From contig CAVTTJ010000003.1 in the NCBI GenBank assembly GCA_963737575.1, positions 62,001-126,000 on the forward strand: a stretch of DNA of 64,000 nt. Reading direction: 5' to 3'. The notes beneath the pieces are model-generated. The model worked only from the letters and a program-made list of their open reading frames with translations. It was not told the DNA's origin and did not search any database. Numbering within the stretch: the stretch's first letter is position 1; the number at the start of each line of letters is the position of its first letter. The translations under genes and the position numbers were made by a program. Of the stretch, positions 9,225 through 17,669 are shown piece by piece. The DNA comes from VRUE01 sp963737575. GTDB taxonomy: Bacteria; Actinomycetota; Thermoleophilia; Solirubrobacterales; 70-9.

Positions 9225-9965
9225 CTAGTCGATCTGCTTCATCAGCTCGATCACCGCGTCGCTCGAGCCCGGCGCGGCGTCGTGGACTATCTCCCCGTCG
9301 CTGATGGTGATCAGCCTGTCTGCGTGTGTTGCCGCGCTGGGATCGTGGGTGACCATGATCACCGTCTGGTCGAACTGGTCGACGGCCTGGCGCAGGAGCG
9401 CGAGGACGTCGGCGCTCGCCTTCGAGTCGAGGTTCCCGGTCGGCTCGTCGGCGAAGACGACGGCCGGTTTCGAGACCAGCGCCCGCGCGACCGCGACCCG
9501 CTGCTGCTGGCCGCCGGAGAGCTCAGAGGGCCGGTGGGTGCGGCGATCCTCGAGGCCGACCGTCCTGATCAGCTGGTCGAGCCACTCGCGATCGGGCTTG
9601 CGCCCAGCGATCGAGAGCGGCAGCACCAGGTTCTCCTCGGCGGTCAGGACCGGGAGCAGGTTGAAGAACTGGAAGACGAAGCCGAGCTTGTCGCGGCGGA
9701 GCTTGGTCAGCTCGCCGTCGTCGAGCTTGGTGATGTCCTGCCCGTCGAGGCTGACGATCCCCGAGGTCGGGCGGTCGAGGCCGGCGAGGATGTGCATCAG
9801 GGTCGACTTGCCGGACCCGGAGGGGCCCATGATCGCCGTGAACCTGCCGCGCTCGAAGCCGGTGCTGACGTCGACCAGCGCGTCGACCGCGGCGTCGCCT
9901 TCGCCGTAGCGGCGAGAGACGTCGCTCGCCACGACCACCTGTCCGTCCTGTCCGTTGGTGCTCAC
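9225..9965 (-). CDS. ABC transporter ATP-binding protein, MacB/LolD family
   Basis: A 246-residue ATPase partner of the downstream permease. It shows Walker A GPSGSGKST, the Q-loop (FQFFNLLPVLTAEEN), the signature ELSGGQQQRVAVARAL, Walker B AVVFADEPTGNLDS and the switch His in IMVTHDPSAA. The FFNLLP and EPTGNLD forms are typical of the LolD/MacB/FtsE group rather than of nutrient importers. It is the first gene of a two-gene unit, followed after 4 bp by the FtsX-type permease. The start ATG is preceded by a short intergenic region shared with the divergent HAD phosphatase gene. Confidence 0.95.
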   Translation of the reverse strand: MSTNGQDGQVVVASDVSRRYGEGDAAVDALVDVSTGFERGRFTAIMGPSGSGKSTLMHILAGLDRPTSGIVSLDGQDITKLDDGELTKLRRDKLGFVFQFFNLLPVLTAEENLVLPLSIAGRKPDREWLDQLIRTVGLEDRRTHRPSELSGGQQQRVAVARALVSKPAVVFADEPTGNLDSKASADVLALLRQAVDQFDQTVIMVTHDPSAATHADRLITISDGEIVHDAAPGSSDAVIELMKQID

Positions 9966-10004
9966 TCACTCACACGCTAGCGAGATGCGACTACGCTCCG
10001 CCGC

Positions 10005-10823
10005 GTGCCGCCGGCCGACGATTACGACGGATTTCTGATCGATCTCGACGGCGTCGTCTGGGTCGGCCGCGAGGTGATCCCGGGCGCCGCCGAGACGCTG
10101 CGCGAGCTGGCCCGGCGCGGCCGCGGGCTCGTCTTCGTCACCAACAACCCCGGCCGGCCGGCCGCCGTCTACGCCGACCGGTTGCTCGATGCGGGGGTCG
10201 AGGTCGCTGCGGAGAGGATCGTCACCGCCGGCGAATCGACGGCGCGGCTGGCGGCGGCGGCGGTGCCGCCCGCCGCGGCGGCGTTCGTAATCGGGGCCGA
10301 GGCCTTCCACGACTCCGTCGCCGGCGAGGGCCTCGAGTTGGTCGACGGGGAGTCGGCTCGGGAGGCGGACGTGGTCGTCGTCTCCGGGCACCGCGGCTTC
10401 GATTACGAGGAGCTCCTGACCGCGACCCTCGCGCTTCAGGGTGGCGCAAAGCTGGTCGCGACGAGCCGCGACCCGACCTTGCCGATGCCCGATGGGCCCT
10501 GGCCCGGAACCGGCGCCATACTCGCCGCGGTCGAGACGGCAAGCGGGGCGAGCGCCGAGATCGGCGGCAAGCCCGAGCACCACATCTTCGACCTCGCCCG
10601 CGAGCGGCTCGGCGAGCCCGGCAGGGTGGCGATGGTCGGCGACCGGGTCGCCTCCGACATCGAGGGTGGCCGCCGCGCCGGGCTCGACACCGTACTGGTC
10701 CTCAGCGGCGCAACCGCTCGCGAGGACGCCGAGGCAGCCGGGGCCAACCACGTCATCGACGACCTCGCCGGCCTCCTCGCCTCACCCTCCTCCGGGGATG
10801 TCGCAGTTCCCTCCGACAGGTGA
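10005..10823 (+). CDS. HAD-superfamily hydrolase, class IIA (NagD / nitrophenylphosphatase type)
   Basis: A 272-residue HAD phosphatase. Motif I is DLDGVVW at about 13-19, with the nucleophile Asp at 13 and the acid Asp at 15. Motif II is the FVTNNPGRPAA stretch, the C2a-type cap lies between, and the C-terminal GDRVASDIEGGRRAGL is motif IV. This is the layout of NagD, 4-nitrophenylphosphatase and phosphoglycolate phosphatase relatives; the physiological substrate cannot be fixed. The start is a GTG with little leader. The stop overlaps the GTG start of the MFS gene (GTGA), so the two are translationally coupled, though no functional link is obvious. Confidence 0.92.
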   Translation: MPPADDYDGFLIDLDGVVWVGREVIPGAAETLRELARRGRGLVFVTNNPGRPAAVYADRLLDAGVEVAAERIVTAGESTARLAAAAVPPAAAAFVIGAEAFHDSVAGEGLELVDGESAREADVVVVSGHRGFDYEELLTATLALQGGAKLVATSRDPTLPMPDGPWPGTGAILAAVETASGASAEIGGKPEHHIFDLARERLGEPGRVAMVGDRVASDIEGGRRAGLDTVLVLSGATAREDAEAAGANHVIDDLAGLLASPSSGDVAVPSDR

Positions 10824-12013
10824 AGGGAACTTCGACATCGGCGCGGATCGCGCGGCCCGGGCTCGCCTTCGCCGGAATCTTCGCCGTGACCTTCGCCGGG
10901 ATCGTCGCCGTCGGCGCCGTGCTGCCGATCCTCCCCCGATACGTGCACGGGCCGCTCGACGGCGGCAACGTCGCGGTCGGGATCGTGATCGGCTCCTACG
11001 CCGTGACCGGGCTCCTCCTGCGCCCGGTAGCCGGGCGGATCGCCGACAGCCGCGGCCGCCGGCCGGCGGTTCTGGCCGGCTCGCTCCTTGTCGCCGCCTC
11101 GGGCTTCCTCTACCTGCTCCCGTTCGGGATTCCCGGACTGATCCTCGCGCGGCTCGTCCTCGGAGCGGGCGAGGGGACGGTCTTCACCGCAGGGTCGGCC
11201 TGGGTCGTCGACATCGCCCCTCCGCACCGGCGGGGACGTGTGATCGGCCTCTACGGCCTCGCGATCTGGACCGGCCTCAGCATCGGGCCCCTGATCGGCG
11301 AGCTGCTGCAGCAGACCTCCGGCTACACGGCGGTCTGGCTCTTCGCCGGGCTGGCGCCGTTGGTGGGCGCGACGATCGCGCTCCGCCTGCCCGACCCGTT
11401 CCGTCCCGTCCCCCACGAGGAGCGGCCGCCGCTGATCGCGCGAGAGGCGGTCCGCCCCGGGAGCGCGCTGGCGCTGGCGTCGATCGGCTACGCGACCGTC
11501 GCCGCCTTCGTCGTCCTCCACCTCGACGCCCGCGGCATCGGGCACGGCGCGACCGTGTTCGGGGCCTTCGCCTCGATGGTCGTCCTCACCCGGCTGTTGG
11601 GCGGCGACCTCCCCGACCGGATCGGGCCGGCCAGGGTCGCGACCGGCGCGGCGCTGGTCGAGATGGCGGGCCTGATCGTCATCGCCACGGCGAGCAGCCT
11701 CATCGTCGCCCTCGCCGGGGCGCTGGCGATGGGCGCCGCCTTCTCGCTTCTCTACCCGTCCCTCTCGCTGATCGTCGTCGACCGCGTCCCGGTGAACCGC
11801 CGCGGGGCCGCGCTGGGGACCTTCACCGCGTTCTTCGACGCCGGGGTCGGCTTCGGCGCTCCGCTCGCCGGCGTCGCGGCGGCCCTCACCGACTACGAGG
11901 GTGCCTTCCTCTTCGCCGCCTGCGCGGCGGCGGTCTGCGCGACGACGATCGCGGTCACGATCTCTAGCCGCAGCGAGGAACTGCTCGCCGCTCGCCGCGC
12001 CGAGGCCGGCTAG
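10820..12013 (+). CDS. Major facilitator superfamily transporter
   Basis: A 397-residue integral membrane protein with about 12 predicted helices. The loop between helices 2 and 3 contains GRIADSRGRRPAVLAG, the motif A of the drug:H+ antiporter branch (GxLaDrxGrkpxl). LGAGEGTVFTAGSAWVVD fits helix 4/5 of that branch. It is probably an exporter of small hydrophobic compounds; the substrate is unknown. The start is the GTG overlapping the stop of the HAD phosphatase gene. It ends tail to tail with the thioesterase gene with a 4 bp overlap. Confidence 0.92.
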   Translation: MKGTSTSARIARPGLAFAGIFAVTFAGIVAVGAVLPILPRYVHGPLDGGNVAVGIVIGSYAVTGLLLRPVAGRIADSRGRRPAVLAGSLLVAASGFLYLLPFGIPGLILARLVLGAGEGTVFTAGSAWVVDIAPPHRRGRVIGLYGLAIWTGLSIGPLIGELLQQTSGYTAVWLFAGLAPLVGATIALRLPDPFRPVPHEERPPLIAREAVRPGSALALASIGYATVAAFVVLHLDARGIGHGATVFGAFASMVVLTRLLGGDLPDRIGPARVATGAALVEMAGLIVIATASSLIVALAGALAMGAAFSLLYPSLSLIVVDRVPVNRRGAALGTFTAFFDAGVGFGAPLAGVAAALTDYEGAFLFAACAAAVCATTIAVTISSRSEELLAARRAEAG

Positions 12014-12795
12014 GGCCGCTCGGCGAGGAGCAGGCTCTGGGCCGCGCGGCCGATCCGGCCCCGCCGGTCGAAGAGCACCGACTCGGCGGTCCCGATCCCG
12101 TGCTCGTGCGGGAGGGTGACGGCGTCGACGCATACCCACTCGCCCTCGGGCATTCGCTCGAGATGGACGCTGAGGTCGACGTTGATGAAGAGGTGGCGGC
12201 GCCAGTCGAGGACGGCGCTGATCCCGTTGCCGACGTCGGCCGCGATCAGGGTCCGCTGTAGCGGCGAGGGCTCCTCGCCGGGCAGGAGCGGATGACGCAT
12301 CCGCATCCAGACCCGGGCCGGGCCGGGGTCGCGGAAGCCCCCGTCGAGGGAGCGCCATTCCATCGCGGTGTGGTACCCGAGGTCCTGCCCGGTGTCGAAG
12401 AACTCGGGCTGGAACCCCTCGTCGGGCCCGGGCGGCGGGGCTGGGCCGTCGGGAACCTCGGGCGGCAGCTCGAGCCGCGACGTCCGGATCCGCCAGGCCC
12501 GGGCCAGCATCAGCTCGTTCTCCTCGTCGCGAAGGGTCGCCTCGATCATCTGCACGGAGCGGCCGGGCCGAGCCAGACGGGCCTCGACCATGACCGGGCT
12601 GATCGGCACCGGGCGCAGGATCTCGAAGCTGACCCGGGCGACCTGGAACCCGTCGCCGCCCTCCAGCCGCTCGATCTCGCGCCCGAGCAGCGCCGAGGGC
12701 GGGCCCGCATGCTGGGCGCCGGGGTCCCACGGCCCGCGAGTCAGCTCGGTCGCGAGATACGCATCCCCGGCCGGTTCGTAGAAGGTCTCCGGCAC
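12010..12795 (-). CDS. Acyl-CoA thioesterase family protein (double hot-dog fold)
   Basis: A 261-residue protein of the TesB-like thioesterase group. The N-terminal half has GPWDPGAQHAGPPSALLGREIE, where the H-x-G-P-P-x-A-L pattern is typical of the first hot-dog domain, followed by VARVSFEILRPVP, a strand pattern also typical of these enzymes. The C-terminal half repeats the fold (WMRMRHPLLPGEEPS, LTLIAADVGNGIS-like, HLFINVDLSVHLERMPEGEW). It would hydrolyse an acyl-CoA in the cytoplasm. The start ATG lies 32 bp from the next convergent or divergent feature. Chain-length preference is not visible. Confidence 0.85.
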   Translation of the reverse strand: MPETFYEPAGDAYLATELTRGPWDPGAQHAGPPSALLGREIERLEGGDGFQVARVSFEILRPVPISPVMVEARLARPGRSVQMIEATLRDEENELMLARAWRIRTSRLELPPEVPDGPAPPPGPDEGFQPEFFDTGQDLGYHTAMEWRSLDGGFRDPGPARVWMRMRHPLLPGEEPSPLQRTLIAADVGNGISAVLDWRRHLFINVDLSVHLERMPEGEWVCVDAVTLPHEHGIGTAESVLFDRRGRIGRAAQSLLLAERP

Positions 12796-12827
12796 GTTTG
12801 CCGGATCCTAGGCGGGACCGCGCTCGC

Positions 12828-13387
12828 TCAGCAGTGAGCGCCGAAGTGCTGGGTCCAGATGTGGACCCGCTGCCGGCCGTCGAGTGTGCCGATCCGGAGG
12901 CCGACACCGAGGTCCCGGTAGGGGCCGAGGATGTTGTGGCGGTGCGGTGAAGAGTGGATCCAGGCCTCGAAGATGGCGCGAGGAGAGGCGCTGGCACCGC
13001 CGCCCTCGGCGATGTTCTCGCCGACCCTCCAGCAGGGGCCGTGGAGGTAGCCCGTGCTCGAGAACCAGTGGGTGAAGACGCGGCCGCAGGCTTCGTGCTC
13101 GAACTGGTCGCAGCGAAGGATGTCGTGCGACTTGTGACCGGCGGACCAATCGAGGGCGTGGTCGTCGGAGAGGCGGGGAAGCCGGTCGCGGTGGCGGGCG
13201 AAATTGGTCAGGCAGAGCATCGCCTCCTCCTGGGCATGGATCGGGGCCAGCGGGTCGCCCTGTCCGGGGCAGGAGTGGCGGGGGCGATCAACCGCTGCAG
13301 CTCGGCGGCCGGAGCCGAGGCGGGCACGAGCGTGAGCGCCGCGCAGGCGGCGGCCAGGGCCACAATCAGGGCACGGGCGGGCCTCAT
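12828..13387 (-). CDS. Secreted CAP (SCP/PR-1) domain protein, frame broken near 13280
   Basis: A signal peptide and a CAP domain lie in different frames. From ATG 13387 the frame gives RALIVALAAACAALTLVPAS...PAAELQRLIAPAT, a clean Sec signal peptide. It then reads out into basic nonsense and stops. The neighbouring frame carries CPGQGDPLAPIHAQEEAMLC followed by LTNFARHRDRLPRL, then WSAGHKSHDILRC, FTHWFSSTGYL, VGENIAEG and WIHSSPHRHNILGPYRDLGV, which is the complete CAP fold (YkwD-like) with its usual His/Glu site. One extra C in the five-base C run (plus strand G run 13280-13284) would join them and give about 186 residues. Either an assembly error or a young pseudogene. CAP proteins act outside the cell; the function is unknown. 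Confidence 0.85.
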
Positions 13388-13463
13388 GGGGTATTCGTCG
13401 GCAGAGGAGCCGAATCTCTGGACACGATGCGTAAGCTGAAGGTAGAGGAGAAGAAAGGAAGCG

Positions 13464-13877
13464 ATGACCGAGAACACGACGAAGGTCACCAAGTCCGACG
13501 AGGAGTGGCGCGAGGAGCTGACGCCCGAGCAGTACGAGGTGCTGCGGAACGCCGGCACCGAGCGCGCCTTCACCGGCCCCTACTGGGACGAGAAGAGCGG
13601 CGGGATGTACCGCTGCGCCGGCTGCGGCGCCGAGCTGTTCTCCTCCGATACGAAGTTCGACTCGGGCACCGGCTGGCCGAGCTTCACCGAGCCGGTCAAC
13701 CGCGAGCACGTCGAGCTCCGACCCGACAACACCCTCGGGATGCGGCGCACCGAGGTGATCTGCAAGCACTGCGGCGGGCACCTCGGGCACGTCTTCGAGG
13801 ACGGGCCCGGCCCCAACGGCCAGCGCTACTGCATCAACGGCTGCGCCCTCACCCTCGAGCGCGACGAGGACGAGTAG
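13464..13877 (+). CDS. msrB: Peptide-methionine (R)-S-oxide reductase
   Basis: A 137-residue MsrB, the usual length for a stand-alone enzyme. Two zinc CxxC pairs are present (CAGC near 49-52 and CKHC near 98-101). The substrate pocket signature SGTGWPSF is intact, as are GGHLGHVF and the catalytic Cys in QRYCING near the end. It reduces methionine-R-sulfoxide in oxidised proteins using thioredoxin. A good ribosome binding site (GGTAGAGGAGAAGAAAGG) precedes ATG 13464. No msrA is adjacent. The residue after the catalytic Cys-Ile-Asn is Gly instead of the more common Ser, a small variation. Confidence 0.97.
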   Translation: MTENTTKVTKSDEEWREELTPEQYEVLRNAGTERAFTGPYWDEKSGGMYRCAGCGAELFSSDTKFDSGTGWPSFTEPVNREHVELRPDNTLGMRRTEVICKHCGGHLGHVFEDGPGPNGQRYCINGCALTLERDEDE

Positions 13878-13883
13878 CTCCGT

Positions 13884-14540
13884 CTATTTGCTGACGCCGC
13901 CGCCGGCGCCGAGGTAGCTGAACCGGACCGCGAGCGCCACCGCCTCGGTCCTGGTGTCGACCTCGAGCTTGGCGATCGCGTTGCGGACGTGGGTGTGGAC
14001 GGTCGCCGGGCTCAGCCCGAGGCGCTCGGCGATCTCCTTCACCCGCAGGCCCTCGGCGAGCAGCTCGAGGATCTGGCGCTCGCGCGGTGAGAGGTCGAGC
14101 AGTTTCTCGACCTCCGAGGGCTTGCCGCCGGCGAAGTCGCCGCCGAGGAAGGTGCCGCCGGTAGTGACCGCTTTGACCGCGCGCGCGATGTCCTCGGCCG
14201 GCGCCGACTTGAGGACATAGCCGGAGGCGCCGGCCCGCAGGGCGAGTGCCAGGAGATCCGGCTGGGCGTGGGCGGTGAAGATGATGACTTTGGTCCGCGG
14301 CCTGGCCTTCAGGACCTCCTTGGTCGCCTCTATCCCGTCGCGCTTGGGCAGCTCTACGTCGATGATGAGGACGTCGGGCTCGAGCTCTTTGACGACCTCG
14401 ACGACATCGCGGCCGTTGCCGGCCTCGCCGACGATCTGAAGCGCGTTCGAACTGGCCATCCGCGCCTTGATCGCCTCGCGGACGATCTCGTGGTCGTCGC
14501 AGAGGACGACCCGCTTCGCCTCTCTGACGCCGGTGTTCAT
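13884..14540 (-). CDS. NarL/FixJ-family response regulator
   Basis: A 218-residue two-domain regulator. The receiver domain (about 8-125) has the acidic pair DDH, the phosphoacceptor Asp in LIIDVELPKRDG, the Thr in FTAHAQ and the Lys in VLKSAP. The C-terminal LuxR-type helix-turn-helix (SPRERQILELLAEGLRVKEI, then LGLSPATVHTHVRNAIAKL) binds DNA. No histidine kinase is adjacent, so its partner lies elsewhere. I prefer ATG 14540; an ATG at 14579 would add 13 residues and overlap the end of serS. The gene sits 28 bp after serS on the same strand and may be cotranscribed with it. Confidence 0.93.
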   Translation of the reverse strand: MNTGVREAKRVVLCDDHEIVREAIKARMASSNALQIVGEAGNGRDVVEVVKELEPDVLIIDVELPKRDGIEATKEVLKARPRTKVIIFTAHAQPDLLALALRAGASGYVLKSAPAEDIARAVKAVTTGGTFLGGDFAGGKPSEVEKLLDLSPRERQILELLAEGLRVKEIAERLGLSPATVHTHVRNAIAKLEVDTRTEAVALAVRFSYLGAGGGVSK

Positions 14541-14568
14541 AGCGACTCGATGCGGGCTATTTCGGGGT

Positions 14569-15840
14569 TCATCGTGCATCGATCCTTGCAGGGGAGCCGT
14601 ACGAATGCAAAATAGTGGGTAGCGTGAAGCTTCCGTCCCGCTCCTGGCGGTTCTCCAGCAGCGCGACCAGCGTCCGGCCCACGGCGATGGCTGTTCCGTT
14701 CAGAGTGTGCACTGCCTGTGGTGTTTCGCCGTCAGTGGTCCGATACCTACAGCCTAGGCGCCGGGCCTGGTAGTCGGTCGTGTTCGAGCAGGAGGTCAGC
14801 TCGCGGTAGCGGTCCTGGCTCGGGATCCAGGCCTCGCAGTCGTACTTCTTCGCCGCCGGCGCCCCGAGGTCCCCGACGGCGACGTTGACGACGCGGTAGG
14901 GGATCTCGAGCTCGGTCAGGATCCGCTCCTCGATCGCCAGCAGCCGCTCGTGCTCGGCCGGAGACTCGGGGGGCTCGACGAACGAGAACATCTCGACCTT
15001 GTCGAACTGGTGGACGCGGAAGATGCCGCGGGTGTCGCGGCCCGCGGCCCCCGCCTCGCGGCGGAAGCAGGTCGAGAATCCCGCGTAGCGGATCGGGAGG
15101 CGACCGACATCGAGGATCTCCTCGGCGTGGAGGGCCGCCAGCGACACCTCGGAGGTGCCGATCAGGAACAGGTCGTCCTTCGGGATCTCGTATATCTGGT
15201 CGCGGTCACCGGGCAGGAAGCCGGTTCCGTAGAGGGCGTCCTCACGAACGAGGACGGGGGGAACCACGGGTTCGTGGCCCTCGCCGCCGACAAGGTCAAG
15301 CGCGTAACGCACGAGCGCCATCTCGACCAGGACGAGGTCGCCCTTGAGGTATGCAAACCGCGAGCCGGAGACCCTGGCCGCCGACTCGACGTCGATCAGG
15401 CCGAGCCTGGTGCCGATCTCGAGGTGGTCGAGGGGCTCGAAGTCGAAGCTCGGCCGGTCCCCGACCTCGCGGACGAGGACGGCGTCATCCTCGGTCATCC
15501 CGTCGGGCGCATCGGGGTCGGGCAGGTTGGGCAGCGCCGCCTGGACACGATCGATCCCGGCCTCGACCTCCTCGAGCTCCTCCTTGCCCGCCTCGATCCC
15601 CTCCTTCAGCCGCCCGACCTCGGCGACCAGGTCGGCCGCCTCGTTGCCCTTCTGCTTCTCCTCACCGATCCGCTTGGAGAGTGTCCTGCGCTCGGCCTGC
15701 GCGCCCTCGATCCGCGGCAGCAGCTCGCGGCGGCGGGCGTCCAGCGCCAGCAGCTCGTCGACCTGGTCGCCGGCTCCGCGCCGCTCGAGCGCCGCCTTGA
15801 CCCGCTCAGGGTCCGAGCGGATCAGCTTCAGGTCGAGCAT
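14569..15840 (-). CDS. serS: Seryl-tRNA synthetase
   Basis: A 423-residue class II synthetase charging tRNA-Ser (and tRNA-Sec). The N-terminal about 100 residues form the long antiparallel coiled coil that grips the tRNA variable arm (ERRTLSKRIGEEKQKGNEA and following). The catalytic core has motif 2 (FSTCFRREAGAAGRDTRGIF, then RVHQFDKVEMFSF) and motif 3 (NGTAIAVGRTLVALLEN). Y-ELTSCSNTTDYQARRL is the serine-binding region. Length and motifs are complete. It sits just downstream of the cytochrome gene on the same strand with 13 bp between. Confidence 0.98.
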   Translation of the reverse strand: MLDLKLIRSDPERVKAALERRGAGDQVDELLALDARRRELLPRIEGAQAERRTLSKRIGEEKQKGNEAADLVAEVGRLKEGIEAGKEELEEVEAGIDRVQAALPNLPDPDAPDGMTEDDAVLVREVGDRPSFDFEPLDHLEIGTRLGLIDVESAARVSGSRFAYLKGDLVLVEMALVRYALDLVGGEGHEPVVPPVLVREDALYGTGFLPGDRDQIYEIPKDDLFLIGTSEVSLAALHAEEILDVGRLPIRYAGFSTCFRREAGAAGRDTRGIFRVHQFDKVEMFSFVEPPESPAEHERLLAIEERILTELEIPYRVVNVAVGDLGAPAAKKYDCEAWIPSQDRYRELTSCSNTTDYQARRLGCRYRTTDGETPQAVHTLNGTAIAVGRTLVALLENRQERDGSFTLPTILHSYGSPARIDAR

Positions 15841-15853
15841 TCGGAGCCCGGGC

Positions 15854-16252
15854 TCAGGGGGAGTTCTCGCCTGGGCGTGGCGATTCCTGGGCGTCTTCGC
15901 CGGCGTACTTCGCGACGAAGCGGGCCACCTCTTCGGCTTCTTCGCCGACGACGATGTTCTGCGGCATGATCGCGCCGGAGAAACCGCCGTTCTCGATCGC
16001 GAAGAGGGCGTCTTCGTAGGTCTCGGTCCGTTCGTTCAGGTTCGGCCCCTGGGTACGGATGCTCCGGTTCCCGGTCCCCTGCGTCCCGGCCGCGCTGAGC
16101 GTGTGGCAGCCGGAGCAGTGGGTGGCGAAGAGGACCGCCCCGTTGTAGTTGGGGTCGTCCTTTGAGACCGAGATCCCTTCCTCGCCGAAACCGCATGCGG
16201 AAAGGCCGAGGACGGCGGCAAGAACCGTTGCTGTGAGGACCGCTGGGCGCAC
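15854..16252 (-). CDS. Class I c-type cytochrome, lipoprotein
   Basis: A 132-residue exported monohaem cytochrome. The N-terminal hydrophobic segment ends in a lipobox (GLSACG), so it should be lipid-anchored on the outer face of the membrane. The haem site is CSGCH at about 47-51, and the distal Met is likely the one in AIMPQN about 45 residues later. The fold resembles cytochrome c6/c551 or the c domain of oxidases. It may hand electrons from a bc complex to a terminal oxidase; no such genes are adjacent. It is divergent from a flavin-reductase-like gene across 43 bp. Confidence 0.92.
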   Translation of the reverse strand: MRPAVLTATVLAAVLGLSACGFGEEGISVSKDDPNYNGAVLFATHCSGCHTLSAAGTQGTGNRSIRTQGPNLNERTETYEDALFAIENGGFSGAIMPQNIVVGEEAEEVARFVAKYAGEDAQESPRPGENSP

Positions 16253-16295
16253 GCGGCGCGCATCATATTGTCTTCAGCCGATCCTCACTCCGACG

Positions 16296-16772
16296 ATGGA
16301 ACCGCCGAATCCAGCCAGTTTCCGAGCCGCCATGGGAATCCTCCCAACCGGGGTGACGGTGGTCTCCGCGAACGGCCCCGAGGGCCCGGCCGGGGCAACC
16401 GCCAACGCCGTCTGCTCCCTCTCGATCGAGCCGATGCTGATGCTGGCCTGCCTCGACCGCGGCTCGCGGACCCTGCTCGCGGTGCAGGCAGCGAACCGGT
16501 TCGGGGTCAGCGTCCTGCACGCGGGCCAGGAGGAGATCGCCAGGTCCTTCGCGACGAAGGCGCCCGTCGCCGACAAGTGGCAGGGCGTCGAGTGGAACGA
16601 GCGCGACGGGATCCCGGCGATCGCCGGCGCCCTGGTCTGGGTCGCCTGCGAGCTCCGTGACGTGATCGCCGGCGGCGACCACGTCATCGTCACCGGCGAG
16701 GTGCTGGGGCTGGAGGTCGGCGGCGGCGACCCGCTCGTCTTCCACGGCGGGGAGTACCGGCCACTGCGCTGA
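16296..16772 (+). CDS. Flavin reductase-like, FMN-binding split-barrel protein
   Basis: A 158-residue protein of the flavin reductase/HpaC family. The N-terminal FRAAMGILPTGVTVVSANGP is the signature of the family, followed by TANAVCSLSIEPMLMLACLD and GVSVLHAGQEEIARSFA. These proteins bind FMN or FAD on a split barrel and either supply reduced flavin to a monooxygenase or act as dehydrogenases. The monooxygenase partner is not apparent nearby. ATG 16296 is chosen because similarity starts right after it; the longer upstream reading frame overlaps the divergent cytochrome gene. Confidence 0.9.
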   Translation: MEPPNPASFRAAMGILPTGVTVVSANGPEGPAGATANAVCSLSIEPMLMLACLDRGSRTLLAVQAANRFGVSVLHAGQEEIARSFATKAPVADKWQGVEWNERDGIPAIAGALVWVACELRDVIAGGDHVIVTGEVLGLEVGGGDPLVFHGGEYRPLR

Positions 16773-16813
16773 GCGGTGCGGGATGCGGGGAGTGCCGTCG
16801 AGGGGAACGGGCG

Positions 16814-17197
16814 CTAGCCGGCGCGGTGGCAGACGGCCTCGACGTTGTTGCCATCGGGGTCGAGGACGAAGGCGCCGTAGTAGCCGGGGTGGTAGTGCGG
16901 TCGGCGGCCCGGGGCGCCATTGTCGGAGCCGCCGGCCCCGAGCGCGGCAGCGTGGAAGGCATCGACGGTGTCGGGATCGGCGGCGGCGAAGGCGACGTGG
17001 ACGCCGATGACGACGGGACGGCCGCGGGCGTGGATCCAGAAGTAGGGCTTGGGCCCGATCTCGGTCTCACTGCCGAAGCCCGCCGAGCCCTCGACCGGCT
17101 CCATCAGCAGCCTGATCCCGAGCGGCGCGAGCGCCTGCTCGTAGAACGCCCTGCTGCGGGCGAAATCGCTCACCTCCAACCCGATGTGGTCGAGCAT
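16814..17197 (-). CDS. VOC family protein (glyoxalase/bleomycin resistance fold)
   Basis: A 127-residue protein with one vicinal-oxygen-chelate unit pair. It opens with MLDHIGLEVSDFARSRAFYEQAL, the classic first strand with a metal His, and closes with YYGAFVLDPDGNNVEAVCH, the classic last strand with the metal Glu. HVAFAA supplies another His. Members are lyases, dioxygenases or binding proteins and the activity cannot be assigned. It overlaps by its 5' leader the DUF385 gene on the opposite strand, so the two are divergent. Confidence 0.88.
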   Translation of the reverse strand: MLDHIGLEVSDFARSRAFYEQALAPLGIRLLMEPVEGSAGFGSETEIGPKPYFWIHARGRPVVIGVHVAFAAADPDTVDAFHAAALGAGGSDNGAPGRRPHYHPGYYGAFVLDPDGNNVEAVCHRAG

Positions 17198-17228
17198 GCC
17201 GCGAGGCTATCGCTGCAACACTCCCCGT

Positions 17229-17669
17229 GTGGAGACGCGCTTCCAAGAGCCGGGCTGGTTCACCAGGAACGTCTTCAACCGGATCGTCGCGCTGCTGACC
17301 CGGATGGGGATCGGCATCGCGGGCTCGCGGGTGCTCGAAGTGAAGGGGCGGAAGAGCGGCGAGTGGCGGCAGACCCCGGTCAACCTCCTCAGCTTCGAGG
17401 GCCACCGCTACCTGGTCGCGCCGCGCGGCCACACCCAGTGGGTCCGCAACATGCGCGCGGCGGGCTCGGGCCGGCTGGTGCTCGGCCGGCGGGTCGAGGA
17501 GTTCTCGGCGATCGAGCTTCCCGACGATGAGAAGCCGGCCCTGCTCCGCGCCTACCTGAAGAAGTGGAAATGGGAGGTCGGCCAGTTCTTCGGCGGTGTC
17601 GGCCCCGACGCGCCTGAGGAGGATCTGCGGCGGATCGCCCCCGACCACCCGGTCTTCAGGATCAGCTAG
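17229..17669 (+). CDS. Nitroreductase/deazaflavin (F420)-dependent oxidoreductase family protein (DUF385, Ddn-like)
   Basis: A 146-residue protein of the Ddn/DUF385 group. LEVKGRKSGEWRQTPVNLLSF is the characteristic first half (G-RKSG-R--PV) and YLVAPRGHTQWVRNMRAAG the F420/flavin-contacting second half. Known members use F420H2 or bind related flavins in the cytoplasm. I take GTG 17229 as the start, since an earlier ATG would overlap the divergent VOC gene. It ends 4 bp inside the convergent membrane-protein gene. A second family member is at 38259-38735, which supports F420 use by this organism. Confidence 0.88.
   Translation: METRFQEPGWFTRNVFNRIVALLTRMGIGIAGSRVLEVKGRKSGEWRQTPVNLLSFEGHRYLVAPRGHTQWVRNMRAAGSGRLVLGRRVEEFSAIELPDDEKPALLRAYLKKWKWEVGQFFGGVGPDAPEEDLRRIAPDHPVFRIS

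Noticed and set aside
10436..12997. 853-codon minus-strand frame opposite the HAD and MFS genes
   Set aside because: Compositional shadow; both plus-strand genes have clear family motifs and a GTGA overlap.
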